Positions 27,396 through 36,365 of a stretch of DNA of 64,000 nucleotides are shown here, piece after piece. The notes beneath the pieces were generated by a model that was not told the DNA's origin, made no database searches, and saw nothing but the letters and a program-made list of their open reading frames with translations. This DNA comes from Cyclobacteriaceae bacterium (GTDB lineage Bacteria; Bacteroidota; Bacteroidia; Cytophagales; Cyclobacteriaceae). The stretch lies in the NCBI GenBank assembly GCA_020436085.1, contig JAGQYM010000002.1, positions 1 to 64,000 on the forward strand. Reading direction: 5' to 3'. Position 1 is the first letter of the stretch, and every line of letters starts with the position of its first letter. A program made the position numbers and the translations under genes.

Positions 27396-28369
27396 CTCGG
27401 CACTTCAATCTTATTTATGATTTGTTCAACCACCGTATCCGGAGAAATGCCTTCCATTTCCTTTTCTGGACTTAAAGCAATCCTGTGTCTCAACACTGGC
27501 ATTGCCATTCGTTTGATATCCTCGGGGTTGATAAAGTCTCTTCCCTGAATAATCGCAAATGATTTCGATGCGTTAAGAATCGCGATTGAGGCACGCGGAG
27601 ACGCACCAAGAAAAAGCAGAGGATTGTTTCGCGTTTCCTGAACAATCTGCGCGATGTATCTGATAATGTTTTCTTCGACATGCACTTGCTGCGCGAATGT
27701 CTTCATGGCAGCAATGTCTTCCGCTTTTAGCACAGGGTTGATTTCATCCAACGGCTGCACTCCTGATCGCGCGTGTTGTCTTGCAATGATATCAACTTCT
27801 TCTTCAAGTTCCGGGTAGTCGACCACAACTTTGAACAAGAAACGATCAAGTTGAGCTTCAGGTAGCCGATAGGTGCCTTCATGTTCAATTGGGTTTTGTG
27901 TAGCCAACACCATATAAGGGGCTTTCATCTTATGCGTACGACCATCAACTGTCACTTGTCTTTCTTCCATCACTTCAAATAATGCCGCTTGTGTTTTAGC
28001 AGGAGCTCGGTTGATCTCATCGATCAGGACAATATTTGAAAAAATTGGCCCTGGTTTAAATTCAAACTCAGAGTTCTTCACATTGAAGACTGATGTGCCC
28101 ACCACATCTGAAGGCATGAGATCCGGTGTGAACTGCACGCGGGAGAAGTTAACCGAGATGATTTTTGAAAATAATTTTGCGGTCAAGGTCTTTGCCACGC
28201 CAGGAACACCTTCGATGAGCACATGGCCATCTGCCAGAAGCGCTGTGATCAAAAGGTCGATCATGTGATCTTGCCCCACAATCACCTTTCCAATCTCGTC
28301 TCGAATGCTTTTCACTCGTTCGCTCAGATGAGTCAGGTCAACCCGACTTTGAAATTCAGATTCCTCCAT
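27392..28369 (-). CDS. MoxR family AAA+ ATPase
   Basis: A 325-residue AAA+ ATPase with Walker A GVPGVAKTL (about residues 54-62), Walker B IVLIDEINRAPAK, sensor 1 in LATQNPIEHEGTY and the sensor 2 region LGASPRASIAIL. MoxR proteins act as chaperones for metal-binding or VWA partners. It sits between DUF4350 (1 base upstream) and DUF58 (4-base overlap) in a compact operon. All key nucleotide-binding residues are present. Confidence 0.94.
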   Translation of the reverse strand: MEESEFQSRVDLTHLSERVKSIRDEIGKVIVGQDHMIDLLITALLADGHVLIEGVPGVAKTLTAKLFSKIISVNFSRVQFTPDLMPSDVVGTSVFNVKNSEFEFKPGPIFSNIVLIDEINRAPAKTQAALFEVMEERQVTVDGRTHKMKAPYMVLATQNPIEHEGTYRLPEAQLDRFLFKVVVDYPELEEEVDIIARQHARSGVQPLDEINPVLKAEDIAAMKTFAQQVHVEENIIRYIAQIVQETRNNPLLFLGASPRASIAILNASKSFAIIQGRDFINPEDIKRMAMPVLRHRIALSPEKEMEGISPDTVVEQIINKIEVPR

Positions 28370-28370
28370 T

Positions 28371-29549
28371 TTATTGTTTTAAGAATTGATCCAATTGTTT
28401 AGTGATATCGATCAGCTCGGGTGATGAAATTGATTCGCGACTTTGAATATTGGTAATTGTTTTGAACAAAGCCGTGGTGACAACAACATCGTTGCCTGTT
28501 TTTGCTGCAATGTGTTCGTAGTCTCTTTTTGCAATATGATGTGCGTCAATGTAAAATTGACTGCGGAGCTGATCAAAAAAGAATGCAATCTTCTTCTCCG
28601 CAATATTCTTATGATCAGCGTGTTGATAATAAAGATTGCTGATTGTGGAGACGAACTCCAAACTTGTGTTTTGTAAGGGCGGGATGATCGGAATGATTCT
28701 TTGCTTCCGCTTTCCTTCGAAAAACATAAAAAGTAGCAATGCGCCAATGATAAGATAGTATGCCCATGACAAAGACTCCTGGCTAAGGATAAAGCGCAAT
28801 GGTGTTTGTGCTTCCATTCGACCCAGATGGTAAAACTCAGTCCAGATTAGATTTTTTGTATCGAGTAGAGAAGCGGATGCCGAAGCGAATTGGTGATTTT
28901 CTTTGGAAAGGAAATTAATGTTGGTGAACGCGAGTGGAGTACTGTTCAGATACAATGCGCCTTCGCCAATATTAAGCTTGATCGTGACAGCTTCGCCCAT
29001 GTCATTTCTGGCGACAACCGTAGTGAGCAGGGTATCATATGATTGAAAATAGTTGTGAATACTTGACCTTCTAAACAAGAATGTAGTGGTAGTATCCATT
29101 GTAGTATTGGAATAACGCAGCTCCATGGAGTCTCTCTGATCAATAATTCCATTACCATCAAATAAATAATCAACCGTGGATATGTTGAAAGTGTCAGCGA
29201 GTTGGCCGTAGAAATAATGAGCGGATAGAAAGACATTGTTTCCTTTGCTTACATATTTGAGCAACGCGTCAGTGTCCTCAGCTTGGGTGTTTAAGGAAGT
29301 TGAAAAGCTGATAATTCCACCGGGATTCAAAGAGTCAACTTCCAGTATTTCATAAAAGGATTCGTTCGACAATCGTATTGAATCAAAAATATCCGGCATC
29401 ACTTCATGCAGCGCATAAGTACCATATGGATCTTTGTCGAGATGAGATAGCGTGATGGTCCAGTTGTGACTTTTTGGACTCAATAACTGAATCGAGACAT
29501 AGATGCCAATGAAGATGACCAGATATAACACGTATTTCCAGTCTTTCAT
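28371..29549 (-). CDS. DUF4350 domain protein
   Basis: A 392-residue membrane-anchored protein. One N-terminal segment (about 5-22), a large exported-looking domain, then a second hydrophobic segment near residue 270 (YLIIGALLLFMFFEGKRKQR) and a cytoplasmic C-terminal helical region. The DUF4350 domain (YGTYALHEVMPDIF onward, GNNVFLSAHY) is related to class I glutamine amidotransferase-like folds. It overlaps the DUF4129 gene by 4 bases upstream and is followed by MoxR 1 base later, so it belongs to the MoxR/DUF58 complex or pathway. Function unknown. Confidence 0.85.
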   Translation of the reverse strand: MKDWKYVLYLVIFIGIYVSIQLLSPKSHNWTITLSHLDKDPYGTYALHEVMPDIFDSIRLSNESFYEILEVDSLNPGGIISFSTSLNTQAEDTDALLKYVSKGNNVFLSAHYFYGQLADTFNISTVDYLFDGNGIIDQRDSMELRYSNTTMDTTTTFLFRRSSIHNYFQSYDTLLTTVVARNDMGEAVTIKLNIGEGALYLNSTPLAFTNINFLSKENHQFASASASLLDTKNLIWTEFYHLGRMEAQTPLRFILSQESLSWAYYLIIGALLLFMFFEGKRKQRIIPIIPPLQNTSLEFVSTISNLYYQHADHKNIAEKKIAFFFDQLRSQFYIDAHHIAKRDYEHIAAKTGNDVVVTTALFKTITNIQSRESISSPELIDITKQLDQFLKQ

Positions 29550-30292
29550 TTTGAAGCTTTGGATTTAAGCGATTCGAAAAGTGATTGTGTTTTTCGAAAT
29601 GTGGATTCCTCAACTGGAAAATTTCCATACCACGCATAATCAAAGTAATAACTTAGATCATTAAGTCCGGACTTAAGGTCTTTTTCAGATACCTCTTCCA
29701 CGTAGTCGTGATTGGTTTTGCCAGCTTCCCAGTAAATGAACTGTTTGTCTGTGAGCACTTTTAAGGCGTGAAGAAATATCAAGCGAATTCCTTCCCGATA
29801 TTTTTGCCGAGATAAAGCGTCATTAATCAGTTTGTCAAAATCCATTTCATGAATGTTTTCATGAAACACACCTGTCGTTACTGAGCCGCGATCTGCACCA
29901 GCATAAAAAACCCGAAATGCATCCACTTTTAGAATCATCAATACCAACAATACCAGACCAACTAAAGCGGCTGCGTAAACGAGCACACGTCCCCAATCTG
30001 TGCCCGTAGCCCCCTCAAATAGTGCGTTGAGAAATTGGCCAAGCCACGACAGCAGTCGTTGCCAAATTGATTCGGCCATCGTAGGCGGCTGTTTGTAATT
30101 GAAATCTGGATCCTGGCTGAGTGTTGCAATTTTTTCGGACGAGAATTTTTGCAATGCGACAGCGATCGTGTCATTGGGGGCATTGTACTCAACTTCTTTT
30201 TCTGATTGAAATGATAAAGAATCATGAGCCAAGTCCCGTCCGAATAGTTGGCAGGAAATGGAGAGTGCTACAACCAAAAAAAGAAACCGCAT
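29546..30292 (-). CDS. DUF4129 domain membrane protein
   Basis: A 248-residue protein with an N-terminal signal sequence (MRFLFLVVALSIS), a periplasmic part, one membrane segment (about 106-128) and a C-terminal DUF4129 domain: YREGIRLIFLHALKVLTDK, then FDYAWYGNFPVEESTF. DUF4129 is mostly found with transglutaminase or MoxR/DUF58 loci. I used the ATG at 30292 just after the upstream stop; a TTG two codons earlier would overlap it. It is part of the tight six-gene minus-strand operon. Confidence 0.86.
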   Translation of the reverse strand: MRFLFLVVALSISCQLFGRDLAHDSLSFQSEKEVEYNAPNDTIAVALQKFSSEKIATLSQDPDFNYKQPPTMAESIWQRLLSWLGQFLNALFEGATGTDWGRVLVYAAALVGLVLLVLMILKVDAFRVFYAGADRGSVTTGVFHENIHEMDFDKLINDALSRQKYREGIRLIFLHALKVLTDKQFIYWEAGKTNHDYVEEVSEKDLKSGLNDLSYYFDYAWYGNFPVEESTFRKTQSLFESLKSKASK

Positions 30293-30294
30293 AC

Positions 30295-31281
30295 TCAATA
30301 GTGTTCTTCTCTTGACCCCGCTGAAGGATCACTTTCTCCAAGGGACTGGATGTCATCCATCAAACCTTTTGCTTCTTTCAATTCTACAAGGTTAAAGTAT
30401 TGGAGTGCAATCCCAATGTTGGGAATGGAATAAAGAACCATCTGCGCCAGGTAGTATAGCGTGAAGAAGAGAACTGTCATCGCTTTCCAGTTGAATGAGG
30501 GTTCTTGAAAAACATCAGTACTCGTGTTGTGTAAAGTATTTACAATCATTACTGCATACCACGGAATTAAGAAAAGATATGAAAGTGTGGAAACAATAAG
30601 GCTGAGTATCATCACTAGCCCAAACGTGCTCCACCACTTTCCGCGAACCAGAAAAAATGACCGTCTGATAGCAGAGATGAATCCAGTCTTCTCATAGTTT
30701 CGAATGAAAAATGTAAGGGAAGCACCAAAAAAGAAATAGAAGACGCCTACAAATACTCCGATCACTCCGAAACCGACCAGAAATGGAGAGATAGCTCCGA
30801 GTAAAAAAACAGGCAGAATCAGGATAATATAAACGACCATGAATAAGATAACAAAGAAGATCATCGTACCCAGGTACATGAAGAACGTCTGTTTCACCTT
30901 CTCCCAAACTTCATGCACCTCGATCTTGTTCGATTTCCTTTCTCCATAAAGTATAATGTAGTTGTTGATAGAACTGATTGATGCTATCCCGCTGATAAGC
31001 ATGAATAAGCCTCCAAAGGTAATTTGCAGCCAGAAGTTTACAGAACTAAAATAGTTCTCAAATGCTTCCGATTCGCCAGAATAAGCTGATTGAGAAAGAT
31101 TAAAAAAATCGCCAATAAAAGAGCCGAGCAACAAACTGCCCATGAGCACTGGTGGGCCAGCGATAAAAAGAACACTCTTCGTCAGTGGGCGAAAATTTTG
31201 TTTCAGGAACTCAAACGTGACATTGATTTTTTTTGAAAAATCACGAGCCCTGTGAAATTCAATTGGTACGAAGCTTTCCAT
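30295..31281 (-). CDS. Polytopic membrane protein of the MoxR/SpoIIM cluster
   Basis: A 328-residue protein with about six hydrophobic segments (roughly 35-60, 85-110, 135-165, 170-195, 220-245, 265-290). It is glycerophosphoryl-diester-phosphodiesterase-membrane-domain-like in overall pattern but I do not recognise a family securely. It overlaps the SpoIIM gene by 23 bases and is followed 2 bases later by DUF4129. The GKWWSTFGLVMI and FNLVELKEAKGLMDDIQ segments look like the usual Bacteroidota version of this gene position. Probably a membrane partner of the cluster. Confidence 0.8.
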   Translation of the reverse strand: MESFVPIEFHRARDFSKKINVTFEFLKQNFRPLTKSVLFIAGPPVLMGSLLLGSFIGDFFNLSQSAYSGESEAFENYFSSVNFWLQITFGGLFMLISGIASISSINNYIILYGERKSNKIEVHEVWEKVKQTFFMYLGTMIFFVILFMVVYIILILPVFLLGAISPFLVGFGVIGVFVGVFYFFFGASLTFFIRNYEKTGFISAIRRSFFLVRGKWWSTFGLVMILSLIVSTLSYLFLIPWYAVMIVNTLHNTSTDVFQEPSFNWKAMTVLFFTLYYLAQMVLYSIPNIGIALQYFNLVELKEAKGLMDDIQSLGESDPSAGSREEHY

Positions 31282-32227
31282 TTCTCTTTAAACGAATAGG
31301 ATAGATGACAAAATAATAGATTATCAACGCAGCCGAGAGAATTATGATCACAGCCTTAATCACCCATGGCATAAAAGCATATCGGGTGATAAATGATTCA
31401 ATAAATCCAGCGACAATAAAAAACGGCACCAGCCCCATTACTATCTTGAGACCTTTTACTGCACCCATTTTAAACGAGGCGAGTCGTGAGTAGGTACCTG
31501 GAAAAAGCAGACTGTTGCCCATTGTAAATCCGGCAGCAGCAGCGATTACAATAGACGACAATTCGATAGTACCATGGAGCATAATAACCGGAAATGCCTG
31601 ACTCAATTCATTTTCCTGATAAAAGAACATAAGAAATGTGCCAACCATCAGCCCGTTGTAAAACAGATAGAACCCAGTGCCGAATGATGCAAAGATGCCG
31701 TACACAAACACACGAAAGGAAACCATGATGTTATTTAATGTGATTTGATAAAACATCTCCATTTGGGTGCCAGATGCATACACTTTTGTTGGATTTCCAT
31801 TCTTAATGTTTTCCAGTGTCATGTTCACATAGCCGTCTCCGAGTATGAGTCTAACAAACGTATCATCGTAAGCGGTCGAGATTACGCCTATTAAACCTGC
31901 GATCACGAAAATGAAAAAAGAGTAGAGAAGAGGCTTTTGTGCTTCAGCCATAATTGCCGGTAGTTCATATTTCCAGAAAGTGATAAATCGGCTTCTCTCT
32001 TCTTTTTTGTTTTTATAAATCTCAAGATGGATTTTGCTTGCCAACGCATTTAAATATTGCGTGGTACGGCTCTTGGGGTATTGCGTGCGAGAAAAGGAGA
32101 GGTCGTCAGTGACCTGAATAAATAGTTCGGCCAACTTATCAGGCTTGGCATGCCGCTGATCAACGACCACTTTTTCAAACTCCTCCCATCGAGGTTTGTT
32201 TTGTTTTACAAACTGGGCCTCCCGCAT
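31259..32227 (-). CDS. SpoIIM-family (stage II sporulation protein M-like) membrane protein
   Basis: A 322-residue protein with an N-terminal soluble helical part (about 1-100) and five or six membrane segments. MFYQITLNNIMVSFRVFVYGI and MLHGTIELSSIVIAAAAGFTMGNSLL with the HGTxELS motif mark the SpoIIM/DUF95 family. The organism is not expected to sporulate; in non-sporulating Bacteroidota the gene travels with RDD, DUF4129, MoxR and DUF58, as here. It is the first gene of the operon. Confidence 0.9.
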   Translation of the reverse strand: MREAQFVKQNKPRWEEFEKVVVDQRHAKPDKLAELFIQVTDDLSFSRTQYPKSRTTQYLNALASKIHLEIYKNKKEERSRFITFWKYELPAIMAEAQKPLLYSFFIFVIAGLIGVISTAYDDTFVRLILGDGYVNMTLENIKNGNPTKVYASGTQMEMFYQITLNNIMVSFRVFVYGIFASFGTGFYLFYNGLMVGTFLMFFYQENELSQAFPVIMLHGTIELSSIVIAAAAGFTMGNSLLFPGTYSRLASFKMGAVKGLKIVMGLVPFFIVAGFIESFITRYAFMPWVIKAVIIILSAALIIYYFVIYPIRLKRNGKLRTN

Positions 32228-32237
32228 TTATAAAATG

Positions 32238-32291
32238 ATTGAGGCTGGAAGTTAGAGTTTAAGATTTTTAGCTCCAACTTCCAGCCTCAAT
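32238..32291. terminator. Long inverted repeat between dipeptidase and SpoIIM genes
   Basis: A perfect 16-bp stem, 32238-32253 with 32276-32291, encloses a 22-base loop that can add three more pairs after a mismatch. It lies just downstream of the dipeptidase stop and just upstream of the SpoIIM start. On the minus strand it is followed by CATTTTAT, a weak U tract, so it can serve as the dipeptidase terminator or as an mRNA-end stabiliser. Confidence 0.7.
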
Positions 32292-32309
32292 GCTGGCATT
32301 CAAAAAAAT

Positions 32310-33566
32310 TTAGCCCTGTGATTGAAGCTGTTTTGCAACTTCGGCTACTTGATTCCAAACACGGAAAACGTTTTTAGAGCAAATCTTTTCGATTTCTTCC
32401 TCAGAATATCCTCTTTTCAAAAGTTCGTAAATAAGGTTCGGGTAAGATGAAACATCCTTTAACCCAGTAGGGAGGCTGTCACCCACGCCATCGTAGTCAG
32501 TTCCGATACCTACATGATCAATCCCAGCCAGTTGTACAACATGGTCGATATGATCAACAACTTTTTCAAGTGTAGCGTATGATTTTGGATTCTCCTGGTT
32601 GAATTTTTCAATTACGGGTTTTGCGGCTTCATCGGCTTCATTAAGCCCTGCTTCTTGCAAAGTCGCCTTCAGTTTTTCATCGCGAGCTTTATTTGCCTGA
32701 ACCACCGCAGAGTCAAGGAATGACGATCCATAATTAATTTGAATCACACCACCCTTCTCGCCAAGTTTTTTGATCATGTCATCATTCATGTTCCTTTCAA
32801 AGCCTGGTGTGAAGTAGCGACAAGAAGAATGCGATGCGATGCAAGGTGCCTTGCTCAATTCCATCACTTGGTAGAAGGTGTCATCATCCACGTGTGAAAT
32901 GTCGACCATAATGCCAACTCTGTTCATCTCTGCCACTACAGTGCGACCGTAGTCACTCAGGCCGCCCCAGGTACCAGTGGTATCATAAGAAGAGTCGCAA
33001 ATTTGGTTGTCTTTACCGTGAGTAAGTGTTGCATATCGGATGCCGCGATCAAAGAAGTATTGAATGTTGGCAAGGTCCTTTCCGATAGGTGCAGCATTCT
33101 CCATTCCCATCGGTAGTGAAATTTTACCAGCCTGAAAGTTAGCCTCTACATCCTGCGGACTGTTTGCCAGCGCAAATTTGTCCGGCAGGTTTTGAGCAAT
33201 CGCCATCACATTATTGATCAGTGAGTCCGCCAGGGCCTTACCCATATCAGCTTGCTCCTGATACGAGGAGGGAATATAAATAGACATGAATGGAGCATCC
33301 AAGCCGCCTTTCTTTGCGCGGTCATAGTCGAAGTCACCTTCGGTGGTGCTTACTAAAACATTGGCGTTGTCCGTACCTATATTGATGCCTTGCTCCTTAA
33401 GTCGATACGGAACGTCAATGTGGCCATCGGTAATGATGAACTTATGCGCAAGTTCATCGGCCAGTGTTCTCATTTCCTCATCAGTCATCTCTTTCTTACT
33501 TTCTTTTTGAGCACACCCGGCAAACAGAAGTGCAACCAGGCATAGAATAGAGTAAAGTTGTTTCAT
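32310..33566 (-). CDS. M19 family membrane dipeptidase, lipoprotein
   Basis: A 418-residue zinc dipeptidase of the renal dipeptidase family. The signal ends in ALLFAGC, a lipobox with Cys at about residue 18. Catalytic landmarks: DGHIDVPYR (His-x-Asp ligands), GMENAAPIG with the bridging Glu, ATLTHGKDN, VDISHVDDDTF, ASHSSCR and VGIGTDYDG. The ATG at 33566 (MKQLYS) was chosen because the longer frame adds 26 residues ahead of the signal peptide. It lies between the RDD gene (divergent) and SpoIIM, splitting a cluster that is usually contiguous. Likely releases amino acids from peptides in the periplasm. Confidence 0.93.
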   Translation of the reverse strand: MKQLYSILCLVALLFAGCAQKESKKEMTDEEMRTLADELAHKFIITDGHIDVPYRLKEQGINIGTDNANVLVSTTEGDFDYDRAKKGGLDAPFMSIYIPSSYQEQADMGKALADSLINNVMAIAQNLPDKFALANSPQDVEANFQAGKISLPMGMENAAPIGKDLANIQYFFDRGIRYATLTHGKDNQICDSSYDTTGTWGGLSDYGRTVVAEMNRVGIMVDISHVDDDTFYQVMELSKAPCIASHSSCRYFTPGFERNMNDDMIKKLGEKGGVIQINYGSSFLDSAVVQANKARDEKLKATLQEAGLNEADEAAKPVIEKFNQENPKSYATLEKVVDHIDHVVQLAGIDHVGIGTDYDGVGDSLPTGLKDVSSYPNLIYELLKRGYSEEEIEKICSKNVFRVWNQVAEVAKQLQSQG

Positions 33567-33762
33567 ATTTAATAATTGGTTTTCAAAGATCATTGAAATT
33601 GGCCAATCTGGTTTTGCTTTTTTTGGATGTGTAAACAAATTCATCCAGTGGCCGATTAACTTTGCCCCAAGTTAAGATTTTATATCAGCAAATCATTTAA
33701 TTGCTTGTGGTTGGGATTTGTCGGATTCTTGTGAACGATCAGAAACGGTTATCAGTGGTAGC

Positions 33763-34473
33763 ATGCACTCGATTAATGTAAGAACAACACAGAATGTATT
33801 TATCCAATATCCCGTAGCCAGTGTCGGAGACCGGATCGTTGCGTTCTTACTGGATCGACTGATCTTGATTGCTTACACAGTTTTTATTTTTGCGCTCTTT
33901 ATTAATCTGGAGATGCGGGTAACCTGGGTGTGGTACGCCTTCCTCGGTATCCCCTGGATATTCTATCACTTGCTTTTTGAGATTGTTATGAATGGACAGA
34001 GTCCGGGCAAGCGCGTGATGAAAGTGAAAGTGGTAAGGCTCGATGGCACACCACCAACGATTGGCAACTACCTGATGCGATGGATATTTAGCTTTATAGA
34101 CTATTATTTTCTGTCGGGCGTCATCGCCATGATCGTGATTGCGACAGGAGGTAAGGGCCAACGTTTGGGAGATCTGGTGGCGGGCACTTCTGTTGTGAAG
34201 CTGGTGGAGCAACAGGAGATTTCCTCCAACCAAATATTTGTGAAGGCGGAGGAAGATTATGTGCCCACCTTTGCGCAGGTCATTCAGCTTACAGAGAATG
34301 ACATTGAACTAATTCAAAGAGCCCTGGAGGTGAATCGGGATCAAGGAAATTCTCAGCCTGTGCTGGCAGTAACTGAGAAGATAAAGACGTTGTTAGGTAT
34401 CAAAACTGATCTGCCTCCGGTAAAGTTTTTATACACGATCGTAAAAGACTTCAACCACATTACCTCACGGTGA
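33763..34473 (+). CDS. RDD family membrane protein
   Basis: A 236-residue protein. The RDD domain (about residues 10-150) has the arginine in VGDRIVAFLLDRLIL, a second segment, then GQSPGKRVMKVKVVRLDG and the motif ending GQRLGDLVAGTSVV. Three membrane segments are clear. The C-terminal 80 residues are soluble and helical. Some RDD proteins are reported as ion transporters. Chosen start is ATG at 33763; the longer frame from a TTG looks spurious. It is divergent to the MoxR/SpoIIM operon, a common arrangement, except for the dipeptidase between them. Confidence 0.9.
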   Translation: MHSINVRTTQNVFIQYPVASVGDRIVAFLLDRLILIAYTVFIFALFINLEMRVTWVWYAFLGIPWIFYHLLFEIVMNGQSPGKRVMKVKVVRLDGTPPTIGNYLMRWIFSFIDYYFLSGVIAMIVIATGGKGQRLGDLVAGTSVVKLVEQQEISSNQIFVKAEEDYVPTFAQVIQLTENDIELIQRALEVNRDQGNSQPVLAVTEKIKTLLGIKTDLPPVKFLYTIVKDFNHITSR

Positions 34474-34709
34474 CAGAACTACCGATCATTACTGCAGCGC
34501 AGCTAGCGCTTCGCAACGGACAGGACAAACCTCAGGTATGGGTGGCGTACAAAGGTGTAATTTATGATGTGTCAAAATCGAGGCTTTGGAAAACAGGAAC
34601 ACACTACGAACATTGGGCAGGGCAAGATCTCACGCATGAATTGCCAGATGCTCCACACACGGATGAGGTTTTTAGTAAATTTGAAGCCATAGGTAAGTTG
34701 CGCTCCTGA
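34470..34709 (+). CDS. Cytochrome b5-like heme/steroid-binding domain protein
   Basis: A 79-residue one-domain protein: ITAAQLALRNG at the start, VWVAYKGVIYDVSKSRLW, then GTHYEHWAGQDLTHELPDAP and EVFSKFEAIGKL. This is the prokaryotic cytochrome b5-like fold with histidines placed for heme contact; no signal or membrane segment is present, so it is cytoplasmic. GTG start overlaps the RDD stop (GTGA) and its stop overlaps the next ATG (TGATG), so the three genes are translationally coupled. The redox partner is unknown. Confidence 0.85.
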   Translation: MTELPIITAAQLALRNGQDKPQVWVAYKGVIYDVSKSRLWKTGTHYEHWAGQDLTHELPDAPHTDEVFSKFEAIGKLRS

Positions 34710-35554
34710 TGATATTGATAGCTGATAGCGGTGGTTCCAAACTCGATTGGAGAATATTGCATGACGATGGAAGTATAGATCAGGCTAATGGCCCTGGATT
34801 TAATCCGTACTACCAGCCGGCTTCAGATCTTGCTCAGTCGATCACAGAGAACCTGTCAGCGAAAGTCAACGGGAATGTTGAAAAGATATTCTTCTATGGA
34901 GCCGGAGTTTCATCCCCAAACAATGAGCAAATAGTTAGGAATACTTTAGCTGAATTTTTTCCTAAGGCAACAATCGAAATTCAATGGGATTTGTTGGCGG
35001 CAGCACGATCGCTTTGTGGTCACGAAGAAGGCATAGCTTGTATTTTGGGCACAGGTTCCAACTCTTGTCTTTATGATGGTGTCAAGGTTGTCTATAACGT
35101 CCCAACTGTGGGTTGGATTCTGGGGGATGAAGGTGGCGGTGCATATATGGGCAAGCGATTATTAATCGATTATATTCAAAAAGAGATGCCCGAGGAACTT
35201 TGGAAACAGTTTAATGCTCGGTTTCCATTGCAGCGCGAAGAGATACTCGAACGTGTGTATCAAAAAGAGAGGCCTTCTACTTTTCTGGGAAGCTTTACCC
35301 GTTTTGTATTTCAACACCTTAAAGATCCCTACTGTTATCAATTGGTATACTCCGGTTTTAATGACTTTTGTAAAAAGTATGTGATGAAGTATGATACCTT
35401 CAAGAACAAAAAAGTTCATTTCACCGGGTCGGTAGCATTTTACTTTAGTGATGTTTTGAGACAAGTGGGAAATGACCTGGGTATCACTATCAAGAATATT
35501 TCGGAGAGTCCAATCGCGGGATTGACCTTGTATCACCAGAAAGATTTAAAATAG
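34709..35554 (+). CDS. BadF/BadG-type N-acetylhexosamine kinase
   Basis: A 281-residue actin-fold sugar kinase. ADSGGSKLDWRIL near the start is the phosphate 1 motif, ACILGTGSNSCLYDG the phosphate 2/adenosine region, GWILGDEGGGAYMGKRLL the signature of the N-acetylglucosamine/MurNAc kinase group, and FTGSVAFYFSDVL the adenosine loop. It is followed 7 bases later by murQ, so phosphorylation of MurNAc (and perhaps GlcNAc) by this protein would supply MurQ substrate for peptidoglycan recycling, as MurK does in Clostridium. That is inference from family and context. Confidence 0.9.
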   Translation: MILIADSGGSKLDWRILHDDGSIDQANGPGFNPYYQPASDLAQSITENLSAKVNGNVEKIFFYGAGVSSPNNEQIVRNTLAEFFPKATIEIQWDLLAAARSLCGHEEGIACILGTGSNSCLYDGVKVVYNVPTVGWILGDEGGGAYMGKRLLIDYIQKEMPEELWKQFNARFPLQREEILERVYQKERPSTFLGSFTRFVFQHLKDPYCYQLVYSGFNDFCKKYVMKYDTFKNKKVHFTGSVAFYFSDVLRQVGNDLGITIKNISESPIAGLTLYHQKDLK

Positions 35555-35561
35555 TAGAGCT

Positions 35562-36365
35562 GTGTCTGTTACCGAATCATCTTCACATTACAATGATCTC
35601 GAAAAGATGAGTGTGAGCGATTTGCTCAATAACATCAATAACGAAGATCAAATGGTACCATTGGCCGTGAAGAAAGTAATACCTGAAATTGAAAAGCTAG
35701 TTGCCGTCATCGTTTCAAAGATGAAGGCCGGAGGTCGATTGTTTTACATCGGAGCAGGCACAAGCGGGCGACTGGGAATTCTTGATGCCTCAGAAATACC
35801 TCCGACCTATGGAATGCCCCACGGTTTGGTGATCGGATTGATTGCCGGTGGCGATCAGGCCATTCGCAAGGCGGTAGAACATGCAGAAGATGATCAACAG
35901 CAAGCCTGGAAGGATTTGCAAATGCACAACATCTCAAACGTTGATGTATTGGTGGGGATCGCGGCTTCTGGCCGAACACCCTATGTAATAGGTGGGTTGA
36001 CGGATGCCAGAAAGAACGCTGTGGTGACAGGATGTATTACTTGTAATACAGGTTCAGAAGTAGCGGCTAACGCTGACTATCCGATCGAAGCAGTTGTGGG
36101 GCCTGAGTTTGTAACGGGGAGTACGAGGATGAAAGCAGGTACCGCCCAGAAGCTAATCTTAAATATGATCTCAACCGCCACCATGATTCAACTGGGGAGG
36201 ATAAAGGGAAACAAAATGGTTGACATGCAATTGAGCAACAACAAACTTATTCATCGTGGAACAAAAATGATTATGGATGAGTTGGGTGTAAACGCACAGA
36301 TAGCGGATCAACTGCTGAAGAAGTTTGGGAGTGTGAGAAAAGCAATAGAGAACGGAAATGCATGA
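35562..36365 (+). CDS. murQ: N-acetylmuramic acid 6-phosphate etherase
   Basis: MurQ cleaves the lactyl ether of MurNAc-6-phosphate to give GlcNAc-6-phosphate, linking peptidoglycan recycling to amino-sugar metabolism. The 267-residue protein has the SIS-domain motif YIGAGTSGRLGILDASEIPP with the catalytic Glu in ASE, VEHAEDDQQQAW with the second acid residue, GIAASGRTPYVIGGL, and GSTRMKAGTAQKLILNM. Start is GTG at 35562 giving the family opening ending in MSVSDLL. The upstream kinase probably provides its substrate. Ends 8 bases inside the next gene. Confidence 0.96.
   Translation: MSVTESSSHYNDLEKMSVSDLLNNINNEDQMVPLAVKKVIPEIEKLVAVIVSKMKAGGRLFYIGAGTSGRLGILDASEIPPTYGMPHGLVIGLIAGGDQAIRKAVEHAEDDQQQAWKDLQMHNISNVDVLVGIAASGRTPYVIGGLTDARKNAVVTGCITCNTGSEVAANADYPIEAVVGPEFVTGSTRMKAGTAQKLILNMISTATMIQLGRIKGNKMVDMQLSNNKLIHRGTKMIMDELGVNAQIADQLLKKFGSVRKAIENGNA

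Noticed and set aside
31259-32227. SpoIIM as evidence of sporulation
   Set aside because: No other sporulation gene is present and the family is widespread in non-sporulating bacteria.
33657-33664. TAACTTTG box upstream of the RDD gene
   Set aside because: It matches the -7 pattern but would give a leader of over 90 bases and has no -33 partner at the right spacing.
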